A DNA stretch of 64,000 nt from an uncultured Alphaproteobacteria bacterium (lineage in GTDB: Bacteria; Pseudomonadota; Alphaproteobacteria; HIMB59; GCA-002718135): the NCBI GenBank assembly GCA_902620285.1, contig CACNHT010000001.1:45599-109598 (forward strand). Reading direction: 5' to 3'. Numbering within the stretch: position 1 is the stretch's first letter; every line of letters begins with the position of its first letter. Shown piece after piece: positions 18,178-29,071 of the stretch. The position numbers were made by a program, and so were the translations under genes. The notes below the pieces were generated by a model that saw nothing but the letters and a program-made list of their open reading frames with translations, searched no databases and was not told the DNA's origin.

Positions 18178-19091
18178 TGTTTGAATAGTCGATTTTTGAT
18201 AAAATAGAGAGATACTTTATTGTTGTTCGCAAAAGAAATTATTTTATCATCATTAATTGATCCATTTGGTTGAGCAACTGTATTACAACCATTTTTACTT
18301 AATAAATTAATGCTATCAGTAAAAGGGAAAAAGCCATCTGAGGCACATACATAAGGTTTATTTTTAAAGAAACTTTTTTTGTTTTTAATAGCGGATTTCA
18401 ATGCATCGACTCTATTAGTTTGTCCATGCCCTAGACCAAGAGTCTGTTTGTTATTTGCTAAAACCACAGCATTTGATTTTAAATGTTTAACTACTTTTAT
18501 TGAGAAAATTAAATCTTCTAGCACTTTTATTTTAGCACTTTTTTTTGAAGCCAATTTTAAAAAATTTTTATTTATAGGTTTCAAATCTCTAGATTGGTAA
18601 AGATCACCGAATAAAGTTGATTTATAATCTATAGTTTTTTTAACAATTTTTGGAGATTTCATTAAAATCAAGTTTTTCTTTGTTTTCAAAATATTTATAG
18701 AATCAACAGAAAATTCTGGAGCAACTACCATTTCAAAAAATTTTTTGCGAATATTTTTTGCCAACTCTAATTTTACTTTTCTATTTAAAAAAATTATTCC
18801 GCCAAAGGCACTTTTGCTATCACTTTCATAAGATTTTTTAAATGCCCTAGTTATATCTCCAGATGATGCTACACCACATGGATTTGTATGTTTCATTATT
18901 ATAGATGTCGGCTCATTAAACTCACTAATACATCTTATTCCACTATCAAGATCAAGAATATTATTATAACTTATTAATTTACCACTAATTTGATTACTAA
19001 AAATAGATTCTTTATCATGATTAATTATATAAGCATCTTGGTTTGGATTTTCTCCATACCTAAGTGTTTTTTTATTATATTTATTTTTCAT
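18174..19091 (-). CDS. purH: AICAR transformylase domain of PurH (separate ORF)
   Basis: KTLRYGENPNQDAYI; GIRCISEFNEPTSIIMKHTNPCGVA; AFGGIIFLNRKV; CASDGFFPFTDSINLLSKNGCNTVAQPNGSINDDKII. Confidence 0.93.
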   Translation of the reverse strand: MKNKYNKKTLRYGENPNQDAYIINHDKESIFSNQISGKLISYNNILDLDSGIRCISEFNEPTSIIMKHTNPCGVASSGDITRAFKKSYESDSKSAFGGIIFLNRKVKLELAKNIRKKFFEMVVAPEFSVDSINILKTKKNLILMKSPKIVKKTIDYKSTLFGDLYQSRDLKPINKNFLKLASKKSAKIKVLEDLIFSIKVVKHLKSNAVVLANNKQTLGLGHGQTNRVDALKSAIKNKKSFFKNKPYVCASDGFFPFTDSINLLSKNGCNTVAQPNGSINDDKIISFANNNKVSLYFIKNRLFKH

Positions 19092-19680
19092 TGAGCCAAT
19101 TGTAAATTATCTTATCATATTTAGAGGTTTCTTTAAAAACTTTTGAGCTCATTTTTTTTCTAAAGTAAAAATCTGTCTCACCATTGTTTTTTTCTAAATT
19201 TTTTATCAATTTTGAATAATCTTTAGGATTAATAATAGGTGTAATATATTTATAATTTTTACTTGCCGCACGAAGTAGAGATGGCCCACCAATATCTATC
19301 ATTTCAATTAAGTTTTTATTCTCTTTTTTATTTAAAAATTTTTTAAATGGATACAAATTAACAATCACAACATCAATTTTAGGAAAATCTAGAGATTCAA
19401 ACTGTTTTTTGTGAATTGGATCATTTCTAACGTATAGTAAAGAACTATAAATTAAAGGGTTTAAAGTTTTTACTCTACCCCCAAACATTTCTTTAAATTT
19501 TGTAAGCTTTGAAACATCAATACATTTAAAACCCATAGATCGAATTTTATCACCAGTAGATCCACTAGATATAAAATTAAAATTATATTTTTCCAAGTTA
19601 GAGCAAAGTTGCTTTAAGTTAGTTTTGTCAAATACTGAAATTAAAGCAAATTTTTTTTCTATATTTTTTCTAACGACCAT
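19081..19680 (-). CDS. purH: IMP cyclohydrolase (MGS-like) domain of PurH (separate ORF)
   Basis: FALISVFDKTNLKQL; FKEMFGGRVKTLNPLIYSSLL; DVVIVNLYPFKKFL; MIDIGGPSLLRAASKNYKYITPI. Confidence 0.93.
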   Translation of the reverse strand: MVVRKNIEKKFALISVFDKTNLKQLCSNLEKYNFNFISSGSTGDKIRSMGFKCIDVSKLTKFKEMFGGRVKTLNPLIYSSLLYVRNDPIHKKQFESLDFPKIDVVIVNLYPFKKFLNKKENKNLIEMIDIGGPSLLRAASKNYKYITPIINPKDYSKLIKNLEKNNGETDFYFRKKMSSKVFKETSKYDKIIYNWLNEK

Positions 19681-21191
19681 TTTCTAATAACTTTTTTATC
19701 TGCAACTATACCCTTAATAACTATTTGTTTTGTTGGTTGTGTGAAATTATTATCAACTAATATACTATTTTCTACAATTAACTCCATATCACTTTTATAC
19801 AACCAAATATTATTTGTTTTTGTTTTTAAAATTATATTTTTTTTACTATTTGTAAAATTGTGTGTTATTCCCGCCGCTAAATGAAATCTTATATGATATA
19901 CAAATCTTCTATTAATATTTTTATAAGCAATAAAACTGTCTTCACCAATAATTTTGTTTTCTTTTTTATAAATTCTTAACTTCCTCTTAATTATTTTATT
20001 AAATTTATTTAAATATCCATTATGCGATCCCTCAAAGATCTCAAATTCTTCCTCTTTATCTCTTCTAAAAACAACAGATTGTGGGAATTTTTTATGTGGA
20101 TTACCTTCCTTAATCTCACTTATGTTAGTATTTTGTAAAACAATTGTAGAATGAGCAGCGCTGTATCGAAGATATTCTGGGTTTTTACCAAAACTTTCAG
20201 AAGCTCCACAATTACTGAATATTTTCTCTCCAAAACCACTTATTTCAATCGATAATGTTCCAGCGTTTAAGTTTGAACTAATTTTATTCCTATTTGGTTG
20301 AACAACGTCAAAAAATACTTTCTTATTTTTATCAGAATAGAAAGCAATACCATTACTTACATTTTCAAATTCTCTTATTTTTAAATAATTTTCCTTATTA
20401 ATAGAACTGTTTATATTTTTTGTGTAAAGATTATTAGATCCATTAAACAAAGGTATTGTGCCATCATGATGGAAGTACTGATTTAATATAGAGGTCATTT
20501 TTAATATTAAATTATCAAATACAGCTGATTCATTCATGTCAAAAAAGAGAAAAATATTTTTAATTTCATTCAAATTATTTATGAATTTAGTATGTTCTAA
20601 AATATTGTAACTTTTGTGCATCCCTAATTTATCAATTTGATTTTCAATAATATATTTTATGTAATCTATTCTTCTTTTATTAATTTTTTTTAATATAAAA
20701 GTTGATAATATGAATGCCACGATATCAAATGAACTGATTTCTGTGATTTTTTTTACTTTGAAGTCAAATTGTACATGTTGAATATGATTAAATATAATTA
20801 AATTTAATCTTTTTTTTTCTGACTGAACCGAAGATGAATTAATATATTCATAATTGTATAAAAGATTTATTAGTCGCCTAGAAGTTAAATCTTCAGACCA
20901 AGGAAAACCCAGTTTATTTTTATTAAGAACATACCAGCCAAATATGGAATTTTTTGATAATTTTATTCCTAGTGAACCCCCAAGTTTTTTTGAAAAGTTA
21001 AGAAAATCAAAACTATGTATATGGTTGTTTTTAATTGTATAAAAATTTTTTTTAAAAATAAATGATTTTACTTGTTTATAATTTGTGAAATCAATTTTTC
21101 TGAAATTTAAATCTAAATATGAAAGATTTGTTTTAGGTCTCAATTTCAAAATTATAAAAATAAAAAAAAATTTTCTTATTTTTAAAATCAT
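19659..21191 (-). CDS. Heparinase II/III family protein
   Basis: HDGTIPLFNGSNN; SNCGASESFGKNPEYLRYSAAHSTIVLQNTNISEI; VYHIRFHLAAGI; neighbourhood rsmB–heparinase–purH. Confidence 0.88.
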   Translation of the reverse strand: MILKIRKFFFIFIILKLRPKTNLSYLDLNFRKIDFTNYKQVKSFIFKKNFYTIKNNHIHSFDFLNFSKKLGGSLGIKLSKNSIFGWYVLNKNKLGFPWSEDLTSRRLINLLYNYEYINSSSVQSEKKRLNLIIFNHIQHVQFDFKVKKITEISSFDIVAFILSTFILKKINKRRIDYIKYIIENQIDKLGMHKSYNILEHTKFINNLNEIKNIFLFFDMNESAVFDNLILKMTSILNQYFHHDGTIPLFNGSNNLYTKNINSSINKENYLKIREFENVSNGIAFYSDKNKKVFFDVVQPNRNKISSNLNAGTLSIEISGFGEKIFSNCGASESFGKNPEYLRYSAAHSTIVLQNTNISEIKEGNPHKKFPQSVVFRRDKEEEFEIFEGSHNGYLNKFNKIIKRKLRIYKKENKIIGEDSFIAYKNINRRFVYHIRFHLAAGITHNFTNSKKNIILKTKTNNIWLYKSDMELIVENSILVDNNFTQPTKQIVIKGIVADKKVIRKWSLEKI

Positions 21192-22456
21192 TTTATTTTC
21201 TTTAAATATGCTGCAAAATACCCGTCTATATTATAATTTGATACTGTATCTGGCATTGTAATTATATAATTATTTTTAATTAACTTTGTATGTTCCTTAT
21301 GCCTATAATTAGAACTAATTTTAAATAGTTCAAAATTATCATGATTTGTAAGAAAATTTTTTATTTGATCTAACGTTTCACACTTTAAAAACGAACATAC
21401 CATATAAAGTATTAAACCATTATTATTTAGCAATAATGAGGCTTTTTCTAACATTCGTTTTTGTATATTTATTAATTCTTTAAAATCTGGGCCTTTTGTT
21501 TTAAAAAAAATTTCCGGATTTCGCCTTATTGTACCTATAGATGAACATGGAGAGTCAACTATAATAAAATCATATTTTTTAAATTTATTTGATTTGATAA
21601 AATCCAAATTCATTATTTTGGCCTTAAAATTTAACCTATTTAAATTAGATTTGAGTAATTCTATCCTTTTTTTACTAATATCATTTAAATCAATATTAAA
21701 ATTTCTATTTAATATTTGGAAAGACTTGCCACCAGGAGCCGAACAAGCATCTAAAAAATTTTTATTTTCATATTTTGGAGGTAAAATGTGAAGTGGAAAA
21801 AAAGAAGAAAAATCTTGCACCCATAAATTTCCTAGCAAAAATGATCTTAATTTACTTATATCTTGTTTTTCTTCAACAAAACCAGAAATATCAGATGTTT
21901 TGATTATTTTTTTTTCAAAGGTATTTAAGTATTTCTTATCCTTAAAAACAACATGAAGGTCAGGTTCTTTATTATAATTTTCTAAGAAATTCTTTTTTTC
22001 AACATTAGTTAATGATTTTGTTTTGTTCCTAAACCACATAGGCAAGTCATCTAAATTAATTTTTGTCTCTTTTAGACTTATTTTATTTCTAGCGATTTTT
22101 TTTAATATAGCATTAATTAGACCATGATAAATTTTTAATTTTTTTGCAATTTCAACTGAACAATTAATAACTGCATATTCTTTAAAATCTAAGAAAACAA
22201 TTTGTGTGATAGCACTTTGAAGTAAAATCATTTCATGAACTTTTATTTTTTTTTTAACAAACTTATTTATTATTTTTAATGTATGAAGTTGAAACCTCAT
22301 TGTGGTTAAAGTTACGTTATATAAAAAAGCAATATCTTCCTTTTTATTATTTTTTATTCTTTTATTAATTAATCTGTTATTGAGTGTCTGGTTAAATTTA
22401 TAAATTGAATATAAAGTGTTATGAATATCCAGTCTTATTTTTTCACCCTTTACCAT
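21188..22456 (-). CDS. rsmB: 16S rRNA m5C967 methyltransferase (RsmB/Sun/NOL1)
   Basis: NusB-like N-terminus; FLDACSAPGGKSFQIL; DFIIVDSPCSSIGTIRRNPEIF; MVCSFLKCET. Confidence 0.9.
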   Translation of the reverse strand: MVKGEKIRLDIHNTLYSIYKFNQTLNNRLINKRIKNNKKEDIAFLYNVTLTTMRFQLHTLKIINKFVKKKIKVHEMILLQSAITQIVFLDFKEYAVINCSVEIAKKLKIYHGLINAILKKIARNKISLKETKINLDDLPMWFRNKTKSLTNVEKKNFLENYNKEPDLHVVFKDKKYLNTFEKKIIKTSDISGFVEEKQDISKLRSFLLGNLWVQDFSSFFPLHILPPKYENKNFLDACSAPGGKSFQILNRNFNIDLNDISKKRIELLKSNLNRLNFKAKIMNLDFIKSNKFKKYDFIIVDSPCSSIGTIRRNPEIFFKTKGPDFKELINIQKRMLEKASLLLNNNGLILYMVCSFLKCETLDQIKNFLTNHDNFELFKISSNYRHKEHTKLIKNNYIITMPDTVSNYNIDGYFAAYLKKIK

Positions 22457-22523
22457 TTAATAAATTAAATTATTTATTTAAATTAATTATATTAAATATA
22501 ACAAAAATAAAATATATTGAATT

Positions 22524-23075
22524 ATGCGTGGAAATTTAGAAACAATAGTGGGCGCCATGTTTGCTGGAAAAACAAGTGAGTTACTTAAAAGAATTCTTTG
22601 GGCTAAACATCAAAATAAGAAAATTATTGTAATAAAACCAAGTATAGATAACAGATATTCAAATGAGAAAATAATAACACATAATGATTTAAGTCATGAA
22701 TGTTACGCTATGACTAATTGGAAAAGAACTCTCGAAAAATTTAGTTTTCAGAAGAGTAATGTTGATATGGTTTTTTTGGATGAAATCCAATTTATGGATA
22801 CAGTTGATACTCTTAGTAATGTTGATATTATTTTAAACAATGGGATTGATGTAGTGTGTGCCGGTCTTGATCAGGATTCAAGAGGAAAACCATGGGAAAC
22901 CTCATCAATGTTATTAGGATTGTCAGATAAAATTGTAAAAATTTATGGCTTCTGTAATGTCTGTGGATTGGAAGCAACAAAAACTTTTAGGAAGACTGAA
23001 GGCGGTCAAAGAACTCAAGTTGGAGCTGCCAATATTTATGAACCGAGATGTTTAAAACATTGGGAGCCTAGATAA
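22524..23075 (+). CDS. tdk: Thymidine kinase
   Basis: ETIVGAMFAGKTSELLKRI; VFLDEIQFMD; VVCAGLDQDSRGKPW; zinc-site CNVCG..EPRCLKHW. Confidence 0.95.
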   Translation: MRGNLETIVGAMFAGKTSELLKRILWAKHQNKKIIVIKPSIDNRYSNEKIITHNDLSHECYAMTNWKRTLEKFSFQKSNVDMVFLDEIQFMDTVDTLSNVDIILNNGIDVVCAGLDQDSRGKPWETSSMLLGLSDKIVKIYGFCNVCGLEATKTFRKTEGGQRTQVGAANIYEPRCLKHWEPR

Positions 23076-23078
23076 TAA

Positions 23079-25001
23079 TTATTTATTTTTTCTATCTACA
23101 ATTAAATTATCTACAACAGACGGATCGGCTAAGGTGGAGGTATCTCCTAAATTTTCAAATTCATTAGAAGCAATTTTTCTGAGTATTCTTCTCATTATTT
23201 TTCCAGATCTAGTTTTAGGCAATCCAGTTGTAATATGTATATAATCTGGAGTTGCAATTGGTCCAATTTTTTCTCTTATAGTTTTTTTTAACTCTGCAAT
23301 TAAGTTATTTGAAGTTTCTACTCCTGCTTTAAGAGATACATAACAATATAAGCCATTACCTTTTACTTCATGAGGATAGCCAACAACAGCAGCTTCAGAA
23401 ACATCTTTATGAGATACAAATGCGCTTTCTATTTCAGCAGTACCTAAATTGTGACCTGATACAATGATTACATCATCCACTCTACCTGTAATCCAATAAT
23501 AGCCATCCTTATCTCTTTTACACCCATCACCGGTAAAATATTTTCCATTAAATTGAGAAAAATAAGTATCAATGAATCTTTTATGATCGCCATACACAGT
23601 ACGCATTTGACCAGGCCATGACCTTTTCATACACAGCATTCCTTCACATTCACCTTCCAATTCTTTCCCTTCCTTATCAACAATACAGGGCTCTATACCA
23701 AAAAAAGGTTTTGATGCTGAGCCCGGTTTTAATTTTATGGCCCCAGTCTGAGGAGATATTAATATCCCGCCTGTTTCTGTTTGCCACCATGTATCAACAA
23801 TTGGACAATTTGAATTTCCTGGAACTTCAAAATACCACTTCCAGGCCTCTGGATTTATAGGTTCACCAACTGTTCCTAAGAGTTTTAATGATGATCTACT
23901 TGTCTTTGTAACATAATCATCACCTTCTCTCATTAATGCTCTAATTGCAGTTGGAGCTGTGTAAAATATATTTACTTTGTGCTTATCAACTATTTGCCAA
24001 AATCTAGAAAAGTCAGGATAATTTGGAACACCTTCAAACATTAAAGTTGTTGCTCCATTGGCAAGTGGCCCATAAATTATGTAACTATGACCAGTAATCC
24101 AACCTATGTCTGCAGTACACCAATATATATCTTCATCATTATAATTAAAAATATATTCATGCGTCATTGAAGCATAAACTATATACCCACCTGATGTATG
24201 CATAACACCTTTTGGTTTACCAGTTGATCCTGAGGTATACAAAATGAACAATGGATCTTCTGCATTTAAAATTTCTGGTTCACAACTACTATCAACTTCT
24301 TTTATAAGATCATCATAAAATAAATCTCTATCTGTTTTTAATTCTATTTCTTTGTTTGTTCTTTTAACAACTAAACATTTTTTAACATCAGGACATTTTT
24401 CTAGTGCTTTATCTGTTGTCAATTTTAATGGAATTGTTTTTCCTCCCCTAATTCCTTCATCTGCTGTCACTACATATTCAGATTTACAATCTTTAATTCT
24501 GCCAGCTATAGATTCTGCAGAAAAGCCCCCAAAAATAATTGAGTGCACAGCTCCAATTCTTGCACAAGCTAACATAATATAAGCTAACTCAGGTATCATC
24601 GTTAAGTATATTGTTACTCTATCACCTTTTTTTACACCAATTTTTTTAAGTACATTTGCTGCTTTTGATACATTTATTAATAGATCTTTGTAAGTTATTT
24701 GCTTTGTTTCATCGGGATCATCACCTTCCCAAATAATTGCAACTTTTTCTGGATTAGTTTTAACATGCCTATCTATACAATTATAGGATACATTAAGGTT
24801 ACCATCTTCAAACCATTTAATGTTTACTTCGTCTTTAGAATATTTTACATTTGAGATATTAGTAAATTTTTTAATCCAATCAATTCTGTCTGCTTGTTCA
24901 GACCAAAATTTATCGTTGTTTTGAATAGACTGATTATACATTGAAGAATATTTCTCTTCGTTAATCTTAGCATTTTTGAGCCATTGTTCTTTGATTTCCA
25001 T
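23079..25001 (-). CDS. acs: Acetyl-CoA synthetase
   Basis: [81 protein letters not shown]. Confidence 0.97.
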   Translation of the reverse strand: MEIKEQWLKNAKINEEKYSSMYNQSIQNNDKFWSEQADRIDWIKKFTNISNVKYSKDEVNIKWFEDGNLNVSYNCIDRHVKTNPEKVAIIWEGDDPDETKQITYKDLLINVSKAANVLKKIGVKKGDRVTIYLTMIPELAYIMLACARIGAVHSIIFGGFSAESIAGRIKDCKSEYVVTADEGIRGGKTIPLKLTTDKALEKCPDVKKCLVVKRTNKEIELKTDRDLFYDDLIKEVDSSCEPEILNAEDPLFILYTSGSTGKPKGVMHTSGGYIVYASMTHEYIFNYNDEDIYWCTADIGWITGHSYIIYGPLANGATTLMFEGVPNYPDFSRFWQIVDKHKVNIFYTAPTAIRALMREGDDYVTKTSRSSLKLLGTVGEPINPEAWKWYFEVPGNSNCPIVDTWWQTETGGILISPQTGAIKLKPGSASKPFFGIEPCIVDKEGKELEGECEGMLCMKRSWPGQMRTVYGDHKRFIDTYFSQFNGKYFTGDGCKRDKDGYYWITGRVDDVIIVSGHNLGTAEIESAFVSHKDVSEAAVVGYPHEVKGNGLYCYVSLKAGVETSNNLIAELKKTIREKIGPIATPDYIHITTGLPKTRSGKIMRRILRKIASNEFENLGDTSTLADPSVVDNLIVDRKNK

Positions 25002-25054
25002 ATTAACAGAGTAATTCTAATTTATTTAAATATCAACAAGTAATTTTTTTTTAG

Positions 25055-25465
25055 CTAATTTGACATTTTAATAATTAAATCCCACTCGGTTTTTTTTATT
25101 GGCATCACTGATAGCCTACTTTGTTTAACCAGTGCAATATCTTTTAATTTGTTATTTTCTTTTATTTCATTAAGAGAGACAGGTTTTTTCAGTTTTTTTG
25201 TTGCTTTAACATCAACTACTACAAAACGTTCTGTTTTATCAGTAGGATCTTGATAATATTCTTTTACCACTTTAACAATACCAATAATACTTCTCTCTGA
25301 AACTGAGTGATAGAAAAAACATAAATCATTTTTTTTCATTTTTTTTAAATTATTCCTTGCCTGATAATTTCGGACTCCATCCCACATTGATGCACCTTCT
25401 TTAACTTGATTATCCCAAGACCAAGTTTCAGGCTCAGATTTTAAAAGCCAATAATTAATTTTCAT
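25055..25465 (-). CDS. EVE domain protein (ORF track start 25513; ATG at 25465 likely)
   Basis: MKINYWLLKSEPETWSWDNQVKEGASMWDGVRNYQARNNLKKMKKNDLCFFYHS. Confidence 0.92.
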   Translation of the reverse strand: MKINYWLLKSEPETWSWDNQVKEGASMWDGVRNYQARNNLKKMKKNDLCFFYHSVSERSIIGIVKVVKEYYQDPTDKTERFVVVDVKATKKLKKPVSLNEIKENNKLKDIALVKQSRLSVMPIKKTEWDLIIKMSN

Positions 25466-25490
25466 TTTTGTATTTTTATACAAAGAATTT

Positions 25491-26420
25491 TTATAAACAA
25501 TAATTTTGCTCAAAGATTTTCATTATAAAGGAGACATATTCATCCTTCATATGTCTATTGTCATCTTTAAAAGGATCAACTAAATAATCTTTGGTAATTT
25601 CATAAGATGGAAAGTAATAGATTTTATCGTCTCCTTTATATTTAGTTAATACATTATCAAGAGCGACTCTTAAAATTGACTTAGATATAGAGTTAGCTGT
25701 GATACAAGATTGGTTCCTAAATGTTGCCATTAATGGTATTGGAGATAAAGTAAAAATAATTTTAGCTAGAGGTAAATTTCTCTTGATAATTTTACAAATC
25801 TCATCAAGATTTCTTGAATTCTCATCTACTGTAGATAATTTAAATCCATGTTTTTTTTCATCAAATTCTGAAGTAGGTATTGCTTTCCAAAAAACTTGAT
25901 TATTTTCTTTGTTGTACCAAACCTCAGAAAGACCAACAGTTATTACAAATACATCTATTTGATTTAGCAATCTTAAGGTCTCATTTCTTATTTCTTCATC
26001 TTTTCTTGCAAAATCATCTGGTGAATAATACCAAGTATTTTGTTCTATATTTTTATTTTCAAAAGCCCATAATAATTGTTCCAAAACTGTAAACGTGTTA
26101 GCCATACCTTCTCCATACCTAATTATATGTGAGTTTAGACCATATTTTTTATTAAAAACTGAATAATTTTTTATCGATAAATATTCTGAAACACTTGAAG
26201 CAAAACAACTTCCAAAGGCAATAATTTTTTTATTTTTATCTATAAATGGTTTTTTTGGAGAATATCCTTTCAGGATATATTCTGAAATGAAATCATTTTG
26301 TTTAAAATGTTTTTTAGAAGGAATAAAATTACAGTTCTTACCTCTGAACCAATGACCACCAAATATTTGTTCATCATTTTTTGTTCTAACTCTAAAATTT
26401 TCTAATTTTTCATTCTTCAT
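25491..26420 (-). CDS. GSCFA domain protein (SGNH-like)
   Basis: KKIIAFGSCFASSVSEYL (GSCFA motif), VFVITVGLSEVWY, FTLSPIPLMATFR, YYFPSYEI. Confidence 0.88.
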   Translation of the reverse strand: MKNEKLENFRVRTKNDEQIFGGHWFRGKNCNFIPSKKHFKQNDFISEYILKGYSPKKPFIDKNKKIIAFGSCFASSVSEYLSIKNYSVFNKKYGLNSHIIRYGEGMANTFTVLEQLLWAFENKNIEQNTWYYSPDDFARKDEEIRNETLRLLNQIDVFVITVGLSEVWYNKENNQVFWKAIPTSEFDEKKHGFKLSTVDENSRNLDEICKIIKRNLPLAKIIFTLSPIPLMATFRNQSCITANSISKSILRVALDNVLTKYKGDDKIYYFPSYEITKDYLVDPFKDDNRHMKDEYVSFIMKIFEQNYCL

Positions 26421-26448
26421 ATGTAATTTTGAATATTTTAAACATTAA

Positions 26449-27102
26449 TTATAATAAATCTCCTATTAAGTCATAATCTGAAGAATAAATTTTCTTTAAT
26501 TTAGTTATTTGACTATTAGTCAAATCAATATTTCCAGCAAAACCACCTGTTTGAATTCTGGGAAATTCAATTTTATTTTGAAAAAAATTATTTACACCAT
26601 TTATAAAAATTTCCATATTAGAAATATTTGAAACTATTGTAAAATATTTTAAATCATCGCCTAGCCAGTAACTCTGAGGAAGAAAATGTCTATTATCAAA
26701 TAAGCTATTTTCTAATTTTTCAATTATTTCGTCTATATCTAAATTTTGGAAAGCAGCATCCTTGTGATATAAAATTCTATTCTTATACGCTGATACAAAT
26801 CTTTTTATTGGATCTCTTATAATACAGCATTTCTCATCGACATCTATTTTCTCAAAAGGTGTATAACTTGGTAGAAAGTTTACTAAATTAAAATTTTTAT
26901 CTAAATTTTTATATTTATCATCCTGATTAATTTTATATTCAGGCACCTTGTCACCAAGAAAATAATAATTTTTATCTATTTTTAAATGTTTTAAAAAAAA
27001 TAATTTAGCTGATGAGTTTGCATTTTTTGCCACTGGATAATATACAAGTTTTTTTTCAGTCTTTTTATTTTGAAAAATAGCATAAGTAATTTTTTTTTTC
27101 AC
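26449..27102 (-). CDS. Sulfotransferase family 2-like protein
   Basis: YYPVAKNANSSAKLFFLKHL (K-NAN 5'-PSB-like loop) and CCIIRDPIKRFVSAYKNRI. Confidence 0.78.
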   Translation of the reverse strand: MKKKITYAIFQNKKTEKKLVYYPVAKNANSSAKLFFLKHLKIDKNYYFLGDKVPEYKINQDDKYKNLDKNFNLVNFLPSYTPFEKIDVDEKCCIIRDPIKRFVSAYKNRILYHKDAAFQNLDIDEIIEKLENSLFDNRHFLPQSYWLGDDLKYFTIVSNISNMEIFINGVNNFFQNKIEFPRIQTGGFAGNIDLTNSQITKLKKIYSSDYDLIGDLL

Positions 27103-27112
27103 AGCACTTTTA

Positions 27113-28126
27113 TTAATTTAATTTATTATTCACCATCATTTTTGATTTTGGTTTAAAATATATGTCTTGTTTATTTATATTATAGTTTTTGTAGCACGCC
27201 CAAGCAATCATAGCAGCGTTATCAGTCATCATTTCTTTTAAGGGATAGTATATTTCAATATTTTTATTAATAAAAAAACTTTCTATTTTATTTTTTATAT
27301 ATTTATTATTTGATACACCCCCCACAACTGAAAGCGATTTTATATCTACATTAGTTGATTTTAACCTTTCTAATCCTTTTTCTATTTTTTCAATTAATAT
27401 TTCAGTAATATTTTTTTGAAATGATGCAGATAGATCTCTTACAAATTCTTTATCAATTCTATTTTTTTTTGTTAAAAGATTTATATGAGTTTTAATACCA
27501 GAAAACGAAAAATTAAAGTTTTTTTCTTTTATCAAAGGCTTTGGTAAAATAAATTTATTTTCGTTTCCATTTATTGCTTCTCTTTCAATTTCGCTACCAC
27601 CAGGATACGGCAATCCTATTAACTTTGCAGTTTTGTCAAAAGCCTCTCCAATTGCATCATCAAGACTTTCTCCCAATAGCTCTATTTCATTTTCACTTTT
27701 CATCAAATAAACATGAGTATGTCCTCCAGTTAAAAGCAATATGAGATTTGGAAATTTAATATTGTTATTAAAGCTTGTAGATAATATGTGTCCTTCAAGA
27801 TGATTAATTGGGATGAAAGGTTTGTTGAAAGAAATTGCTAAAGATTTAGCAAAAGTTGAACCAACTAATAAACTTCCTATAAGTCCCGGTCCACAGGTAG
27901 CAGTAAAAACATCTATTTCTTTTGGGTCTATTTTTTTATTATTAAATAAATCATTTGTTATAATTTGTATTTTTTCTAAATGCGATCTTGATGCTAACTC
28001 TGGAACAACACCACCATGCATTTTATGAATTTCCTGAGAAAAAGTAATATGTTCTACGATAGAGTTGTTTTTCATTAGACATATTGATGTTTCGTCACAC
28101 GAAGTTTCTGCTGCAAATACAAGCAT
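27113..28126 (-). CDS. tsaD: tRNA N6-adenosine threonylcarbamoyltransferase TsaD
   Basis: VFAAETSCDETSICLM; GGVVPELASRSHLEKI; LILLLTGGHTHVYLM; SVVGGVSNNKYIK; MTDNAAMIAWA. Confidence 0.97.
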   Translation of the reverse strand: MLVFAAETSCDETSICLMKNNSIVEHITFSQEIHKMHGGVVPELASRSHLEKIQIITNDLFNNKKIDPKEIDVFTATCGPGLIGSLLVGSTFAKSLAISFNKPFIPINHLEGHILSTSFNNNIKFPNLILLLTGGHTHVYLMKSENEIELLGESLDDAIGEAFDKTAKLIGLPYPGGSEIEREAINGNENKFILPKPLIKEKNFNFSFSGIKTHINLLTKKNRIDKEFVRDLSASFQKNITEILIEKIEKGLERLKSTNVDIKSLSVVGGVSNNKYIKNKIESFFINKNIEIYYPLKEMMTDNAAMIAWACYKNYNINKQDIYFKPKSKMMVNNKLN

Positions 28127-28171
28127 ATTTTTTTGGTATAGTATTTTACACTGTTAAACAACAAACTAATA

Positions 28172-29071
28172 ATGCTAAAAAAGGCTATGAAAAAAGTTTT
28201 TGATAGTTTTTATGTTTTTTCTAAATTTTCATTAAGCTTTATTCTTTTATTATGTGTTTTTTTCTTAATTTACCTTCTCTATACGAATTATCAAAATGAA
28301 GATGAGGTATCCAAACTAGAGATTGAACTAGAAAATGAACTTAGAGAAAATATTAATGAAAATTCTCAATTCATAAAAAATATATCTAAAGAAATACTAG
28401 AAACAAAAACAGCTTTAACAAATATAGAAAAACTTATTAAAGAAAATTCAAATAAAGAATCTAAAGTTGATTTGACGCCAATTAATGAAAGTATAGAATT
28501 ATTAAATAAAAATTTCAATTCTCTAAGTTATGAGATTTCTTCTATTAAAAATAAAAATATTGAAGATCAGTCCAATAGTAAACCTGAACTAGTAAATCAA
28601 TCAATCAATGAAGTAGTTGAGTTAATAAAAATTAAATACGAAAACAACATAGATTTTGATAGGGAACTGCAATACCTTGAAACAATTTTAGAAAATAACA
28701 AAAATCCTATTTTGGAAAAATTATCAATTCTAAAAAGAAATAAATACAAAGGTCATTTATTTTTAGAAGATCAATTTAATGATGAGGTTAATTTATATTT
28801 GAAGAATATTGTGAATAATAACAATAGTTTATTTAACGAAATTTTTTTACCCTACATAAACCTATCTCCCTCTTCAGAAAATATTATTTCAGATGAAAGA
28901 ATTTTAATATTAGAAGAAACTAAATTTTTTATTAAAAATAGAAACATTACCAAAGCTTATGACAGTATAAGCAAAATTGAAAACTATAATGTTTTTTTTA
29001 AAGTATCTTTGAATGAAATGAAAAATTATAATAATTTTATAACAGAAATATCAAAATTAATTAATGTATAG
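28172..29071 (+). CDS. Mitofilin/HemX-like membrane-anchored coiled-coil protein
   Basis: One TM near the N-terminus followed by long coiled coil; immediately upstream of a hemY homolog as in alphaproteobacteria. Confidence 0.6.
   Translation: MLKKAMKKVFDSFYVFSKFSLSFILLLCVFFLIYLLYTNYQNEDEVSKLEIELENELRENINENSQFIKNISKEILETKTALTNIEKLIKENSNKESKVDLTPINESIELLNKNFNSLSYEISSIKNKNIEDQSNSKPELVNQSINEVVELIKIKYENNIDFDRELQYLETILENNKNPILEKLSILKRNKYKGHLFLEDQFNDEVNLYLKNIVNNNNSLFNEIFLPYINLSPSSENIISDERILILEETKFFIKNRNITKAYDSISKIENYNVFFKVSLNEMKNYNNFITEISKLINV

Noticed and set aside
19659-19700. Possible frameshift between the heparinase ORF and purH N-terminal ORF (22-bp overlap)
   Set aside because: The families are unrelated and both ends look natural; a simple overlap as often seen in compact genomes.
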